The notes under the pieces are model-generated. The model saw only the letters and a list, made by a program, of their open reading frames with translations. It was not told the DNA's origin and did no database searches. A stretch of 64,000 nt of DNA from contig DASQFI010000067.1 of assembly GCA_035633215.1 (NCBI GenBank), forward strand, positions 31,544-95,543, in the 5' to 3' direction. Of the stretch, positions 25,833 to 34,637 are shown piece by piece (position 1 is the stretch's first letter; each line of letters opens with the position of its first letter). The translations under genes were made by a program, and so were the position numbers. Source of the stretch: DASQFI01 sp035633215 (lineage in GTDB: Bacteria; Acidobacteriota; Vicinamibacteria; Vicinamibacterales; SCN-69-37).

Positions 25833-27036
25833 CGTGTTCCCCCAGTCCGACCAACACGTCGACGAGGATCCAGCGCGCGCTCGTCCAGCGGAAGTCGAGC
25901 CGGTTCAAGCCAGCTTCACCGCGCCAGACCTCACGGGCGCGGTCGTTGTCGCATCGCGCGAGCGGGCCCTTGATGTTCCGCTCACGGGTCACGATCAAAT
26001 CGCGCGCGCGGCGATCGGCCGCGATCCCCGACAAGTTGTCGACGAGCACAAGGTCGATCCAAGCGTCCACGAACCAGCGCGTCGGTGCGGTCGGCACGGC
26101 GCCGGCCTCGCGAACGAGATTCCAGAAGTCCTCCCGGTCCCAGCGGAGGTGCGCCTCGCGGCGGTTGGCCATCATCGTGCGCCAGCCCTCGAGGTACTCC
26201 AGGCAGTTCTGCCGCACGTCTTTCCGGACAGGTTCCATCTCGGCCAGATTCAGGTTGTAGAGAATCGCCGCCCCGAACATCACTTCGGAGAAGTTCCTGG
26301 CGTGCTCGAGCTGCCGCTGGAGCGCGCCACCAGCTGTCTGAACGACGGGATGGTCCCAGACGAACTCGGCGTCGAACGGCTTGTGCGGATGCTGGAACAG
26401 GAACGAGAAGAGGGAGGCCGGATTGTGCTCGAGGACGCGCTCGCGGAGGTACACGGCTTCTTCGCTGGTCATGACAAAGGTCGCCTTCGACGGAAAGTCG
26501 CCGGGCGCCGGCGGCACGGCCGCCCACGTCTGGGACGCAGCTCCGCCGACCACTTCTCCATCGTCGTTCCTGACCAGTTTCCGGCGACTGGCCACCAGCC
26601 GCTCGAAAGACCTGTGGTAGTCGCCCTGCGAGCCGTCGCAGAGGCCGATGCGCAGCGTCTTCAGGCCGTTCCAGTAGATGGACGATGGCACGCGCTGGAG
26701 AGACGCGCGGGCGTACTTGCCGATCACTCCGCGGGTATCGGGAGAGTCCGCGAGCGTGTCGATCAGCTTGATTTCGAGATCACGCGCGGCCCGACCGATG
26801 CCGCCGGCGGGAAGACCCTTCTCCTCGAAGCGTCGGTACATCCAGGGGACGAAGAAGAAGTAGCGCGCGCGCGTCTGGAGCGATCCCGTGCCTGGGAACA
26901 TCAGATCGGCAAAGGCATCGCGGATTATTGAGATGCCGAGCTCGTCGCGGGTGTCCTTCTCGCGGAAAAGATCGATGGCCTCCAGGATCTGGCGGCGCTG
27001 TTTCTCGTTGTGGTCGATCCAGGCGAAGGTGGACAT
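25825..27036 (-). CDS. DUF6361-family protein
   Basis: 403 residues, first gene of the operon. The N terminus FAWIDHNEKQRRQILEAIDL, DTRDELGISIIRDAF and LQTRARYFFFVPW are hallmarks of the DUF6361 family as remembered from annotations next to PLD and helicase genes. No catalytic motif is known for the family. The protein is basic and helical, perhaps a DNA- or partner-binding subunit. Its promoter should lie in 27037-27130. Confidence 0.85.
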   Translation of the reverse strand: MSTFAWIDHNEKQRRQILEAIDLFREKDTRDELGISIIRDAFADLMFPGTGSLQTRARYFFFVPWMYRRFEEKGLPAGGIGRAARDLEIKLIDTLADSPDTRGVIGKYARASLQRVPSSIYWNGLKTLRIGLCDGSQGDYHRSFERLVASRRKLVRNDDGEVVGGAASQTWAAVPPAPGDFPSKATFVMTSEEAVYLRERVLEHNPASLFSFLFQHPHKPFDAEFVWDHPVVQTAGGALQRQLEHARNFSEVMFGAAILYNLNLAEMEPVRKDVRQNCLEYLEGWRTMMANRREAHLRWDREDFWNLVREAGAVPTAPTRWFVDAWIDLVLVDNLSGIAADRRARDLIVTRERNIKGPLARCDNDRAREVWRGEAGLNRLDFRWTSARWILVDVLVGLGEHDA

Positions 27037-27143
27037 GGGTTTGGAAGTACCTCACGGCCCTGTGACAGGGCGGGTCACGAACAGACCCATTACAGTCTTG
27101 TCCTTGACGCCTTAGCTCCGGTTTGGAATGTTGCCACAAGCGA

Positions 27144-27347
27144 CTAGTTCGCGCGGCGTGGACCAAAGCGCGAGCGCCATCTTCGGCTGATCGAACGATG
27201 AGCGCTGGACCGAGGCCTTCCGCCGACGGATCGTTTCCAATGCTCGACGAGAAAGGGTGCGCCCATGCGGAGTGCGACGTCGAGCGGCGTGACGAATCGC
27301 AGATTCGCCAGTTGGTCCCAATAAGCCTGCGTCGGACGAACACCCAC
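27144..27347 (-). pseudogene. Unrecognised 67-codon remnant
   Basis: From GTG 27347 the frame reads GVRPTQAYWDQLANLRFVTP then LDVALRMGAPFLVEHW, with coding-like codon use, then degenerates into Arg/Ser-rich sequence before a stop. Another frame downstream (SSFDQPKMALALWSTPREL) also looks coding, so a frameshifted fragment of a larger gene is likely. No family recognised. Confidence 0.35.
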
Positions 27348-27425
27348 TTCGCGCGCGTCGCGTGACGGCTAACCGTCTGAGCGTTTCTGATGCCGGCGTT
27401 CTGCCAGCGTTCGTCCGGGTCTCCG

Positions 27426-27471
27426 CGTGTCGCGAGCGCGACAGCTGACGTGTCGCGAGCGCGACAGCTGA
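27426..27471. repeat. Two tandem 23-bp copies, each with a 16-bp dyad
   Basis: CGTGTCGCGAGCGCGACAG followed by CTGA, repeated exactly twice. Each copy holds TGTCGCG-AG-CGCGACA, a dyad with 7-bp arms, spaced 23 bp apart (about two helical turns), which would suit cooperative binding by a dimeric repressor on one DNA face. Confidence 0.7.
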
Positions 27472-27521
27472 CCGCGGGTGATTCAGGAGTTCGCCAGCTG
27501 GGCCATGAGATGGCGCCCCGC

Positions 27522-30518
27522 TCAGCGCCCACTCAGCAGTTCATCCAGCGTCTTCGCCGTAAGAAACTGCGCAGGCGCAGTCCCCTCCGCAAGCGCCCTA
27601 AAGTGCACCCTCCCGCACTCAATCTTGGCCGCCTCCTTCGCGCGGAGATCGCCCGCCAGCAGGCTGCCCTTGGTTTCGACCACGAAATACAGCCGCTCGC
27701 CGTCCGACTCCTCAATGCCCACGGCCCAGTCGGGATTGTAGGGGCCGAGCGGAGTCGGGATCTGGAACCACGACGGCAGCTTCGCGTACACCTTGACCGC
27801 CATCTCGTCTTCCATGCGCTGGGCGAATTCACGCTCCGTGCCCGAATCGTAGACCACGTCCTCAAAGACGCATTTCTGGGTGCCTTGCAGCATGTTGCGA
27901 ATGTAACCCGTTAGTTCGTCCTTCTCGAAAAGTTCCTGTGCGTAGAACTGATCGTTGCCAAGACGCTTGTAGACAATGCCGTCCACGAGTGCCAGTCGCT
28001 TGCATCCGTTGATGACGTCGGCTGCGATCTCGATGAACTCCTGTGGGTTGCGTTTGAAATCGTCGAGTCGCCCACTATCCAGCAGAATCCGAGAGATGCT
28101 ACGTCGGGTGAGTTGGGTCTTGTCCTGCAAGTCCGTGAGCACGTCCGGCAACTCGATATCCTGCTCGTCGAGTGTCACGGTCTGGCTCCCGGGCTTCGGA
28201 ACGGCTTCCACGCCGCCTTGGCCGATCGCGAGGCCCGCCTTCCGCCACTGGAGGCGTGCCTTCGGAATGGCAGGCGCCTCACGGAGCGCGCGGGCGCAAT
28301 CCCTAATCAGCTTCTCGTTGTCGAAGGCGACGCGGTAGGTTGTCTTGAACTTGATTCGCTCCCACAGCGCCTTGAAGTCCGCGCCGTGCAGCACGCCGGC
28401 CCGCGGTCGCACTTGTCTGCGCTCATTGGCATTCTTGATCTCCAGCTTGCCGGCAACCTTGCGAAGGATGTCGAGGATTTCCTGAGTCTGCGGCTTGAAT
28501 GCGTCCGGCACCTCGAGCGTGCCGTCCCTCAGCGCGACCTTGAGTGAATCCTGCACCTTGCCCGCGGTGTCGATGTGGCCCTGCGCCTTGAGCGCACCCC
28601 AGAGCGCCCTCGACTGATCGAACCCCAAGGGCTGTTTTCGTCCCTCGGCGTCCACGACTGCGATCGAGGCGAATTGGTGGTCCTCGAGAATTCCGAATCG
28701 GATGCCGGTGTCCTCCTCGATTTCCTTCTGAAGGTTCTTCGCAAAGTCCTCGAACCGCTCTGTCGCTACCACGGTGAGCGTGTTGACGTCGAAGCCTCGT
28801 ACGCGCAATCCGTCCTGGTTCACGCAAAGGCGCATGCCGCGGCCGATCGTCTGCCGGCGCTCACGCGTGGTGCTGATGTCGCGAAGCGCACAGATCTGGA
28901 AAACGTTCGGATTATCCCAACCCTCACGGAGCGCCGAGTGCGAGAAGATGAACTTGAGCGGCGTGTCCAGGCGCAGCAACTCTTCCTTATCACGCATGAT
29001 CAGCTGGTACGCGCGCTCCGCATCGTCTCTGCTCGTCTGGTTCTTCAGGTTGCCTTCTTTGTCCAGTTCCGGCTCGCTCCACTTCTTGTTCCGGTCAATC
29101 GAGAAATAGCCATTGTGGACCGCCTCCGCCGCGTGCGACAGGTCGACGTCCTTGAACAGGTCAGCGAACGCCGGCGACTTGGCCAGTCGCCGGTACTCCT
29201 GTTCAAAGATGAGCGCGTAGTCACCCTTGACGGGATTCCCGTCGCCGTCGTACTTCCGGTACTTGTCCACGACATCGATGAAGAACAAAGACAACACCTT
29301 GATTCCCTGCGGCCGGAGCTTCTTCTCTTTTTCAAGATGCTGGAGAATCGTGCGCCGAATCATCTCGCGCTGGACCGCAAGCGCGTCCACGTCACCCCAG
29401 GAATCGCCCTGTTTCAGGTACTGCTCGCCGCCGGGCGTTCGAAGTTCGACAGATTCGTTGCCCTTCTCGGCGCGAATCTCGCCGATCCGACAGTCGGCAT
29501 AGGCGGCACGGCCGCTCTCCTGTTGCAAGTCGTATCCGTCCCACACTGTCCGCCGTTGGCGCCTCACGCCTGTAGAAGTGGCAACATCGAGTTCAACTAC
29601 TGCACTTACGCCTCCCTTCTTCTTGCTGCTCACCGACACCAGCCGCACGTACGGCTTGTTATGAGCATCGACAACAGTGCCGCCGTCAACTTCGATCTGC
29701 TTGACTAGGTGCTTCTGATACGCGTCCAGCGCATCGAGCCGGTACACCATGTGGTGCTTGTCAACATGGGTTGCCGAGTAGCGCAGGGTGCACAAAGGGT
29801 GCATCTCGCTCAGGGCCGCCTTACCGGCGCCCGACAGGCCCCCATCAACACTCTGCGGCTCGTCAACGATCACAATCGGTCGTGTGGCCTTGATCAGGTC
29901 AATTGGCTTCTCGCCGCCTGTCTTCTCGCTGTCCTTGTAGAGGTTATTGACGTCTTTCTTGTTGATGGCGCCAACGGTCACGACCATGATCTGTATCTGC
30001 GCGCTCGTGGCGAAGTTCCGGACCTGGCCGAGCTTTGACGAGTCGTACGGAAACGGATCGAAAGGCACGCCGGCATAGAGGCCGCGAAAATGGTCGCCGG
30101 TGATCTGAATGGTCTTGTGCACCCCCTCCTTAATCGCGACCGACGGCACAACGATGACAAACTTCGTGAAGCCGTACTGTTTGTTCAATTCGAAGATCGT
30201 CTTCAGGTAGACGTACGTCTTGCCGGTTCCGGTCTCCATCTCCACAGTGAAGTCGCCCGACGCAACAACATCGGACGGCCGAAGACCATTCCGGAGTTGC
30301 ACATCTCGGAGGTTCGACAGTATCTGGTCGTCGAGCAACGACAGCCGGTTGCCGATGCCCAGCTCGCTGTCGTGGAATTCGAACGCTTGCTGTGGCGCGA
30401 GGGCTTCCCGCGTGACGGTGAACTCCGTCCGGCAAATCTCCTGGCCGCGAAAGAGATCGCACACCGCCTTCACTGCGTCGGTCTGGTGGTCAAGGTTTGG
30501 TTCGAAGTGCAGCTTCAT
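27522..30518 (-). CDS. res: Type III restriction endonuclease subunit (Res)
   Basis: 998 residues. SF2 motor: Walker A METGTGKTYVYLK (94-106), DEPQ box IVIVDEPQSV (about 213), SATH as motif III (LRYSATHVDK), and C-terminal motif FSHSALREGWDNPN with the GRGMRLCVNQDG arginine region. The C-terminal PD-(D/E)XK nuclease reads NPDWAVGIEESDG...YFVVETKG, with Asp and Glu-x-Lys. This is the standard Res layout: the enzyme hydrolyses ATP, slides or signals along DNA, and cuts when two unmethylated sites are met, in complex with Mod (31924-33861). The operon's other genes are atypical for plain type III systems. Confidence 0.92.
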   Translation of the reverse strand: MKLHFEPNLDHQTDAVKAVCDLFRGQEICRTEFTVTREALAPQQAFEFHDSELGIGNRLSLLDDQILSNLRDVQLRNGLRPSDVVASGDFTVEMETGTGKTYVYLKTIFELNKQYGFTKFVIVVPSVAIKEGVHKTIQITGDHFRGLYAGVPFDPFPYDSSKLGQVRNFATSAQIQIMVVTVGAINKKDVNNLYKDSEKTGGEKPIDLIKATRPIVIVDEPQSVDGGLSGAGKAALSEMHPLCTLRYSATHVDKHHMVYRLDALDAYQKHLVKQIEVDGGTVVDAHNKPYVRLVSVSSKKKGGVSAVVELDVATSTGVRRQRRTVWDGYDLQQESGRAAYADCRIGEIRAEKGNESVELRTPGGEQYLKQGDSWGDVDALAVQREMIRRTILQHLEKEKKLRPQGIKVLSLFFIDVVDKYRKYDGDGNPVKGDYALIFEQEYRRLAKSPAFADLFKDVDLSHAAEAVHNGYFSIDRNKKWSEPELDKEGNLKNQTSRDDAERAYQLIMRDKEELLRLDTPLKFIFSHSALREGWDNPNVFQICALRDISTTRERRQTIGRGMRLCVNQDGLRVRGFDVNTLTVVATERFEDFAKNLQKEIEEDTGIRFGILEDHQFASIAVVDAEGRKQPLGFDQSRALWGALKAQGHIDTAGKVQDSLKVALRDGTLEVPDAFKPQTQEILDILRKVAGKLEIKNANERRQVRPRAGVLHGADFKALWERIKFKTTYRVAFDNEKLIRDCARALREAPAIPKARLQWRKAGLAIGQGGVEAVPKPGSQTVTLDEQDIELPDVLTDLQDKTQLTRRSISRILLDSGRLDDFKRNPQEFIEIAADVINGCKRLALVDGIVYKRLGNDQFYAQELFEKDELTGYIRNMLQGTQKCVFEDVVYDSGTEREFAQRMEDEMAVKVYAKLPSWFQIPTPLGPYNPDWAVGIEESDGERLYFVVETKGSLLAGDLRAKEAAKIECGRVHFRALAEGTAPAQFLTAKTLDELLSGR

Positions 30519-30670
30519 GGGAGCTCTGAAACACGACTACATCGCGCGCCGCTAACCACGATGAATTCCACCATCGGGTCGAACACCTTGTCGGGATCGC
30601 CCTGGCTCTGCATGCGGGCGAGCGCAAAGGCACTGATTGGTACCCGTGGAAACGCCGCCGCGAGCTTCAT
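30515..30670 (-). CDS. Possible 51-residue protein coupled to res
   Basis: ATG at 30670 opens a 51-residue frame, MKLAAAFPRVPISAFALARM, then SQGDPDKVFDPMVEFIVVSG, whose TGA overlaps the res ATG (ATGA). The composition and 4-nt coupling support it. Upstream, directly overlapping the PLD stop, is a 28-residue frame (ATFEDAVAKSHSVAILEQRG), so the two might be halves of one small frameshifted gene. No family recognised. Confidence 0.4.
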   Translation of the reverse strand: MKLAAAFPRVPISAFALARMQSQGDPDKVFDPMVEFIVVSGARCSRVSELP

Positions 30671-30786
30671 CGCACACGTCCATCATCGTTGTACCCGGGG
30701 TGAGTTTCCTTACGTTCGCAGACCACGCTGTTCGAGAATCGCCACCGAGTGGCTCTTGGCCACGGCATCTTCGAACGTTGCCACTG

Positions 30787-31860
30787 CTAAAACCATCCAT
30801 ACGCTCTCGTGGAAGTTCGGCCCCACGTCCCAAGCGCCGCGGATCGGCCGACAATCTCACTCACCTTTGGGCCCGGTTTGACTATCCGAAACCGAATCGG
30901 CGCCCCACCCGGAAGACCCTGTTCCACAACCGCAATTCCAGCATGATGTGCCCGTGCCCAGGCCGCGCCCGGTGCGTCGTTCGGGACATTCAGCCTGAAC
31001 ATGCTGTTGTCCGCGTAGAACCGGTACTGCATCGAGCGAGTCATCTCATCATCGGGACAGAATACGCGGATCCGTCCACCGGCCTGCGCGCGACCACGCA
31101 CCAATCGACTAATCACCTCTCCGGCGTGCCGCGGAAACTCGACTTGAAGCCGATACTCGCCTGTAAACGATTCGAGTCCCGCCCATGCCGCAACAGCAAA
31201 GGCGGAACTCACTGCGGGCCTGGGGGGCAATCGGGCTGAGACGAGGTCCTTGGGCCTTGCCGGAACCGGCCGCGTATCGTCGACGCCCAGATCCCGAAGT
31301 TCCGATGCGGTTCTGCGTCTGGCGCACTCGGCAAATCTCGCCGCATAGTTGCGGAGTTCGTTCTCCGTTGCCAATAGAGAAAGGCTCCACAACTTGGCAA
31401 AGGCTTGCCCTCCTGATACGACGCAGTCATCCTCCTCAGACACGAATCCACATTCGACGTTCGCTGCCAAGCCGCCTGTAGTGAGATTTGACGAGCCGAC
31501 GTAAACGCAGCACAAGCCCGTGACGCCCTCGCTAGCTGAGAATCTCGCACCGGCCACGAGGAGCTTCGGATGAAAGATCCCCCGCGGCTTGAAAGGCCGA
31601 CCTAGCCGGACCCCCCAGCCGTTTTCTCGTGCAAGGTAAAGCGCCTCTGGATGCGTGATGGCGTTATCTGTACCAGCGACCAGCCGGCACTTTGGACCGC
31701 CTGCTTGCTTTTGAATCAACAGCAGTTCGCGAACCCCGTCGACAGTCACAAACGCCGAAGCCAGTCCCATCACTCGTGGCTGTTGATCAACAAGCGCATC
31801 GCGCAGTGTTGTAGCGAGCTTATCGGTGCCGACTCCGCTCAAGACAATGCGCGGCGACAT
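30787..31860 (-). CDS. Phospholipase-D-like nuclease of the type III-like operon
   Basis: 357 residues from ATG 31860, chosen for the AGGAGGGTCAGGA just upstream. One HKD site is clear: IFHPKLLVAGARFS, then VYVGSSNLTTGGLAANVE, with an acidic residue at the end (Glu). This pattern belongs to PLD-type restriction nucleases (NgoFVII/BfiI-like). One site per chain implies a dimer. It sits between mod and res in the same direction. It may be an extra effector nuclease. Confidence 0.82.
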   Translation of the reverse strand: MSPRIVLSGVGTDKLATTLRDALVDQQPRVMGLASAFVTVDGVRELLLIQKQAGGPKCRLVAGTDNAITHPEALYLARENGWGVRLGRPFKPRGIFHPKLLVAGARFSASEGVTGLCCVYVGSSNLTTGGLAANVECGFVSEEDDCVVSGGQAFAKLWSLSLLATENELRNYAARFAECARRRTASELRDLGVDDTRPVPARPKDLVSARLPPRPAVSSAFAVAAWAGLESFTGEYRLQVEFPRHAGEVISRLVRGRAQAGGRIRVFCPDDEMTRSMQYRFYADNSMFRLNVPNDAPGAAWARAHHAGIAVVEQGLPGGAPIRFRIVKPGPKVSEIVGRSAALGTWGRTSTRAYGWF

Positions 31861-31923
31861 TCCTGACCCTCCTGCCCGTACCAACCCTGCTCGTGGTTTG
31901 GTAGAAGTCCTAGCCGTACGCAG

Positions 31924-33861
31924 CTATAGGCATCGAACGATCTGCAGGCCATTTTGCTCGAGAATGGAGCCCAGGTTCGTCTTGGCCACGTCATCAGCGA
32001 AGGCGCTATCGCGGAAGATGCAGACCGTATCGCCAATGGGCGAGAGAGCCTTGTGCCACTCGACGACCGACATCGCAAGCGATTCGACTTCATCGTGTGC
32101 GATCCGCGATGCGAGGCACACCATGAGAACGCCGCCCCCCACGGCGTAAATCTCCTTGCCAGCAACGGCCCGCGTCTGAAGCGGCACGCAGAGGTCGAGA
32201 CCGAGCTTCAGGATCACCTCCTGAAGAATATCCGGCTCAGTGCGGTCGGCCCTGATGTGTTCCGTGGACTCAGCTAGCGTCCCTGGCAAGTCCGCGGGAT
32301 CGGGCACCCATTCCCGGATGTTTGACGACGACAGTTTGAGAACGCGGAACCCCAGATCGCCGGCGAACATTGGGTTCGCCTCCCGGAGCGCCGACCCGGC
32401 TAGGCGAAGGCGCTGCTTCGTCAGCTCGGCGATGTTCCGAGGCCTTGAGAGCTTGTCGCAGTACTTCGCACCAGCGTGCTGAGGCCCACTGCCAGAATCC
32501 ACTGGCTCTGGAAGCTGCACCAGAATGTACCGACGCCGGCCTCCATCAGCTGAGTTCTGCTCCATCACCGCGTGCCCAGTTGTCCCCGAACCAGCAAAGA
32601 AGTCCAGAACGATCGAATCGGGCTCGCTCGCGTGATCAAGTACGCGGCGAAGAAGTTGCACCGGCTTCGGATTGTCGAAGACCTTCACACCAAAAAGGTC
32701 GTTCAGTTCTTTGGTGCCGTCGTCAGTGTTTCCAGCAAACTTGTGATCCCAGAAATTCACCGGCGTGATGTCACGCGCTTCGGACAGGAACATCTTGATC
32801 GAGGGAACTGGTTGCTTCCCATCTGCCCCCCAGTAGAGCCGACGTTCGGCCTGGAGTCGGGCGAACTCATCTCGCGACCTCCGCCACGCATTGGTAGAAG
32901 GCTGCGTTATTTGGCCCGTATTCGGATTCGTGAGCGGATATGAGAGATTTGGACGTTGCTGTGGAGTTGCAGGATTGAGAAACGATGCCCCCTTCCACGG
33001 ACCACGTTCGTCATTGTCCGGGTTCAAGTACCTGGCGTCTGCCTCCTGCGTCCGTTCCAGGAGATTAACAACAAAGGAATCGCTCTTCGAATACACCAGC
33101 AGGTGCTCGACCATGGTTGTGAAGTCAACTGTATTGTTACTGCGGGTGTACCGTTTCTGCCAGCTGATGTTGGCGCGAAAGTTCTCCTCGCCAAACACCT
33201 CCGACAGGAGCGTCCTCAGATTGCTCAATTCTGTATCGTCAATGCTGACGAATAGCACGCCATCATCACGCAAGAGGTTCCTGGCCAATCGGAGCCTTGG
33301 GTACATCATGTTCAGCCAGTCTGTGTGAAACCTGCCGGAGCTCTCGGTGTTGCTTGAGATCTTCCGGCCGTCCGAGTCAATCTGGCCGGTGAGCATCAAG
33401 TAGTTCTTGATGTTGTCCTGGTAGTCGTCCTTGTAGATAAAATCCTTACCTGTGTTGTACGGCGGATCAATGTAAATGAGCTTGACCCTGCCAGCGTACG
33501 GTTTCTGCAGGAGCTTCAGAACCTCGAGGTTATCGCCCTCGATCATCAGGTTCTGCGTCGTATCCCACTGCACGCTCTCTTCCGGGCAAGGCCTGAGCGT
33601 ACCAGTCGACGGCGAAAGCGCGAGCTGACGAGCGCGGCGCTTACCATGCCAGTTCAGGCCGTACTTCTCGTCCCGTTCGTCAATCGTACTGCCGAGAAGC
33701 TGTTTGAGGACGTCGAAGTTGACACGGCCCTCGGTGATAGCCTCAGGAAAGATCACTCTGAGCTGTTCGATGTTCTCGGACACGATGTCTGCGGACTTCG
33801 CCTCGGGATCCTCAGCCGAAATCTTCTTGATCGTCGTCGCCTTCATCGCCGCGTCGTTCAC
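31924..33861 (-). CDS. mod: Type III DNA methyltransferase subunit (Mod), beta-class N6-adenine
   Basis: 645 residues. Motif IV IYIDPPYNTGKDF (130-142) precedes motif I LDFFAGSGTTGHAVM (about 415-430), the order of beta-class amino-methyltransferases. DPPY predicts N6-adenine methylation. The region between the motifs is the target-recognition domain. It both protects host DNA and recognises sites for Res. ATGA overlap with the DUF4391 stop couples it to the upstream gene. Confidence 0.92.
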   Translation of the reverse strand: MNDAAMKATTIKKISAEDPEAKSADIVSENIEQLRVIFPEAITEGRVNFDVLKQLLGSTIDERDEKYGLNWHGKRRARQLALSPSTGTLRPCPEESVQWDTTQNLMIEGDNLEVLKLLQKPYAGRVKLIYIDPPYNTGKDFIYKDDYQDNIKNYLMLTGQIDSDGRKISSNTESSGRFHTDWLNMMYPRLRLARNLLRDDGVLFVSIDDTELSNLRTLLSEVFGEENFRANISWQKRYTRSNNTVDFTTMVEHLLVYSKSDSFVVNLLERTQEADARYLNPDNDERGPWKGASFLNPATPQQRPNLSYPLTNPNTGQITQPSTNAWRRSRDEFARLQAERRLYWGADGKQPVPSIKMFLSEARDITPVNFWDHKFAGNTDDGTKELNDLFGVKVFDNPKPVQLLRRVLDHASEPDSIVLDFFAGSGTTGHAVMEQNSADGGRRRYILVQLPEPVDSGSGPQHAGAKYCDKLSRPRNIAELTKQRLRLAGSALREANPMFAGDLGFRVLKLSSSNIREWVPDPADLPGTLAESTEHIRADRTEPDILQEVILKLGLDLCVPLQTRAVAGKEIYAVGGGVLMVCLASRIAHDEVESLAMSVVEWHKALSPIGDTVCIFRDSAFADDVAKTNLGSILEQNGLQIVRCL

Positions 33862-34637
33862 TGGAGCCGCTCCCGAACGGCACCCCGGCGGCCCTCAAGT
33901 CGCTTAAGCGCCAGATTCAGCTCCACCTGGCGGGATATCTGCTTTTCTTTCTTCCCCGCGATTCGGAGACGTACCATCTCAGCCTCGATCTGCTCCCATT
34001 CTTGCAGCGCGGCTAGCCGCTCCGCAGTTCGTTCTGACGACGGTACGGGCGAGAACGCGCCCGTAATCCGGCCAGCCAGCATCGCGACCAGGACGCCGAT
34101 CCAGCCTTGGTAGGCGGCGAACATCGATGCTCGCGGCTGCCGCGCGAGGGCCAACGACTCCCTCTCGGTGGTCGACAGTCCGGCAGAACCATCGGGCCAC
34201 TCCACGGCGACGACTTCGCCATCGAGAACCGTCTTGCAGGCCTCGCCCTCCGACCAGCGCGTGTGCGCCGCCGACAGGCTGACACTCCTCGCGCCCCGAT
34301 CGTCGGCGATGAGTATGACAGGGTAGGGCACGGCTCGATGCACCAGCTCAATCAGTCGACCGCCGGCGCTAGTCCCACCGTCGTCCGCGCGACGCAGCGA
34401 CATCTGGAGGACCGCAATCTCTAGATACTCGCGCCCTTCGTCCCGATACTCGGGCACGCCCGCTGTGGCTGGTTTCAGCGCAGCCACCCACGTCAGCAAC
34501 TCGATCCGTTCGTTGATATGCCGCTTGTCGGCCGCCGTCGGGGCGCCGTGCTCCACCAACAACGTCTTCGGCACGCGGCGATCGACCCTCGCCGCCGAGG
34601 GCAAATCGAGAGCGGCGACGAGGTTATCAACCGTCAC
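33858..34637 (-). CDS. DUF4391-domain protein
   Basis: 259 residues. The start (LDLPSAARVDRRVPKTLLVE, then DKRHINERIELLTWVAALKP) and the EIAVLQMSLR and VPYPVILIADDRG segments match DUF4391 as remembered from annotations between SNF2-like helicases and type III mod genes. The C terminus is a charged helix (AGKKEKQISRQVELNLALKR). No catalytic motif; perhaps an assembly or specificity subunit. ATGA overlaps on both sides show tight coupling. Confidence 0.82.
   Translation of the reverse strand: MTVDNLVAALDLPSAARVDRRVPKTLLVEHGAPTAADKRHINERIELLTWVAALKPATAGVPEYRDEGREYLEIAVLQMSLRRADDGGTSAGGRLIELVHRAVPYPVILIADDRGARSVSLSAAHTRWSEGEACKTVLDGEVVAVEWPDGSAGLSTTERESLALARQPRASMFAAYQGWIGVLVAMLAGRITGAFSPVPSSERTAERLAALQEWEQIEAEMVRLRIAGKKEKQISRQVELNLALKRLEGRRGAVRERLQ

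Larger units (their letters stand above)
27037..27521. other. Spacer between two defence operons, with repeats and gene debris
   Basis: It must contain the DUF6361 operon promoter and the 3' end of the Res transcript. Inside are a possible remnant frame (27144-27347), 31 bp identical to part of a kinase gene (27392-27422 matches 42312-42342), and a tandem 23-bp repeat (27426-27471). This mixture marks it as a recombination scar. Confidence 0.55.

Noticed and set aside
19240..27036. DISARM or BREX identity for the helicase/PLD operon
   Set aside because: No DUF1998, DrmB-like, PglZ, BrxC-like ATPase or methyltransferase gene in the operon.
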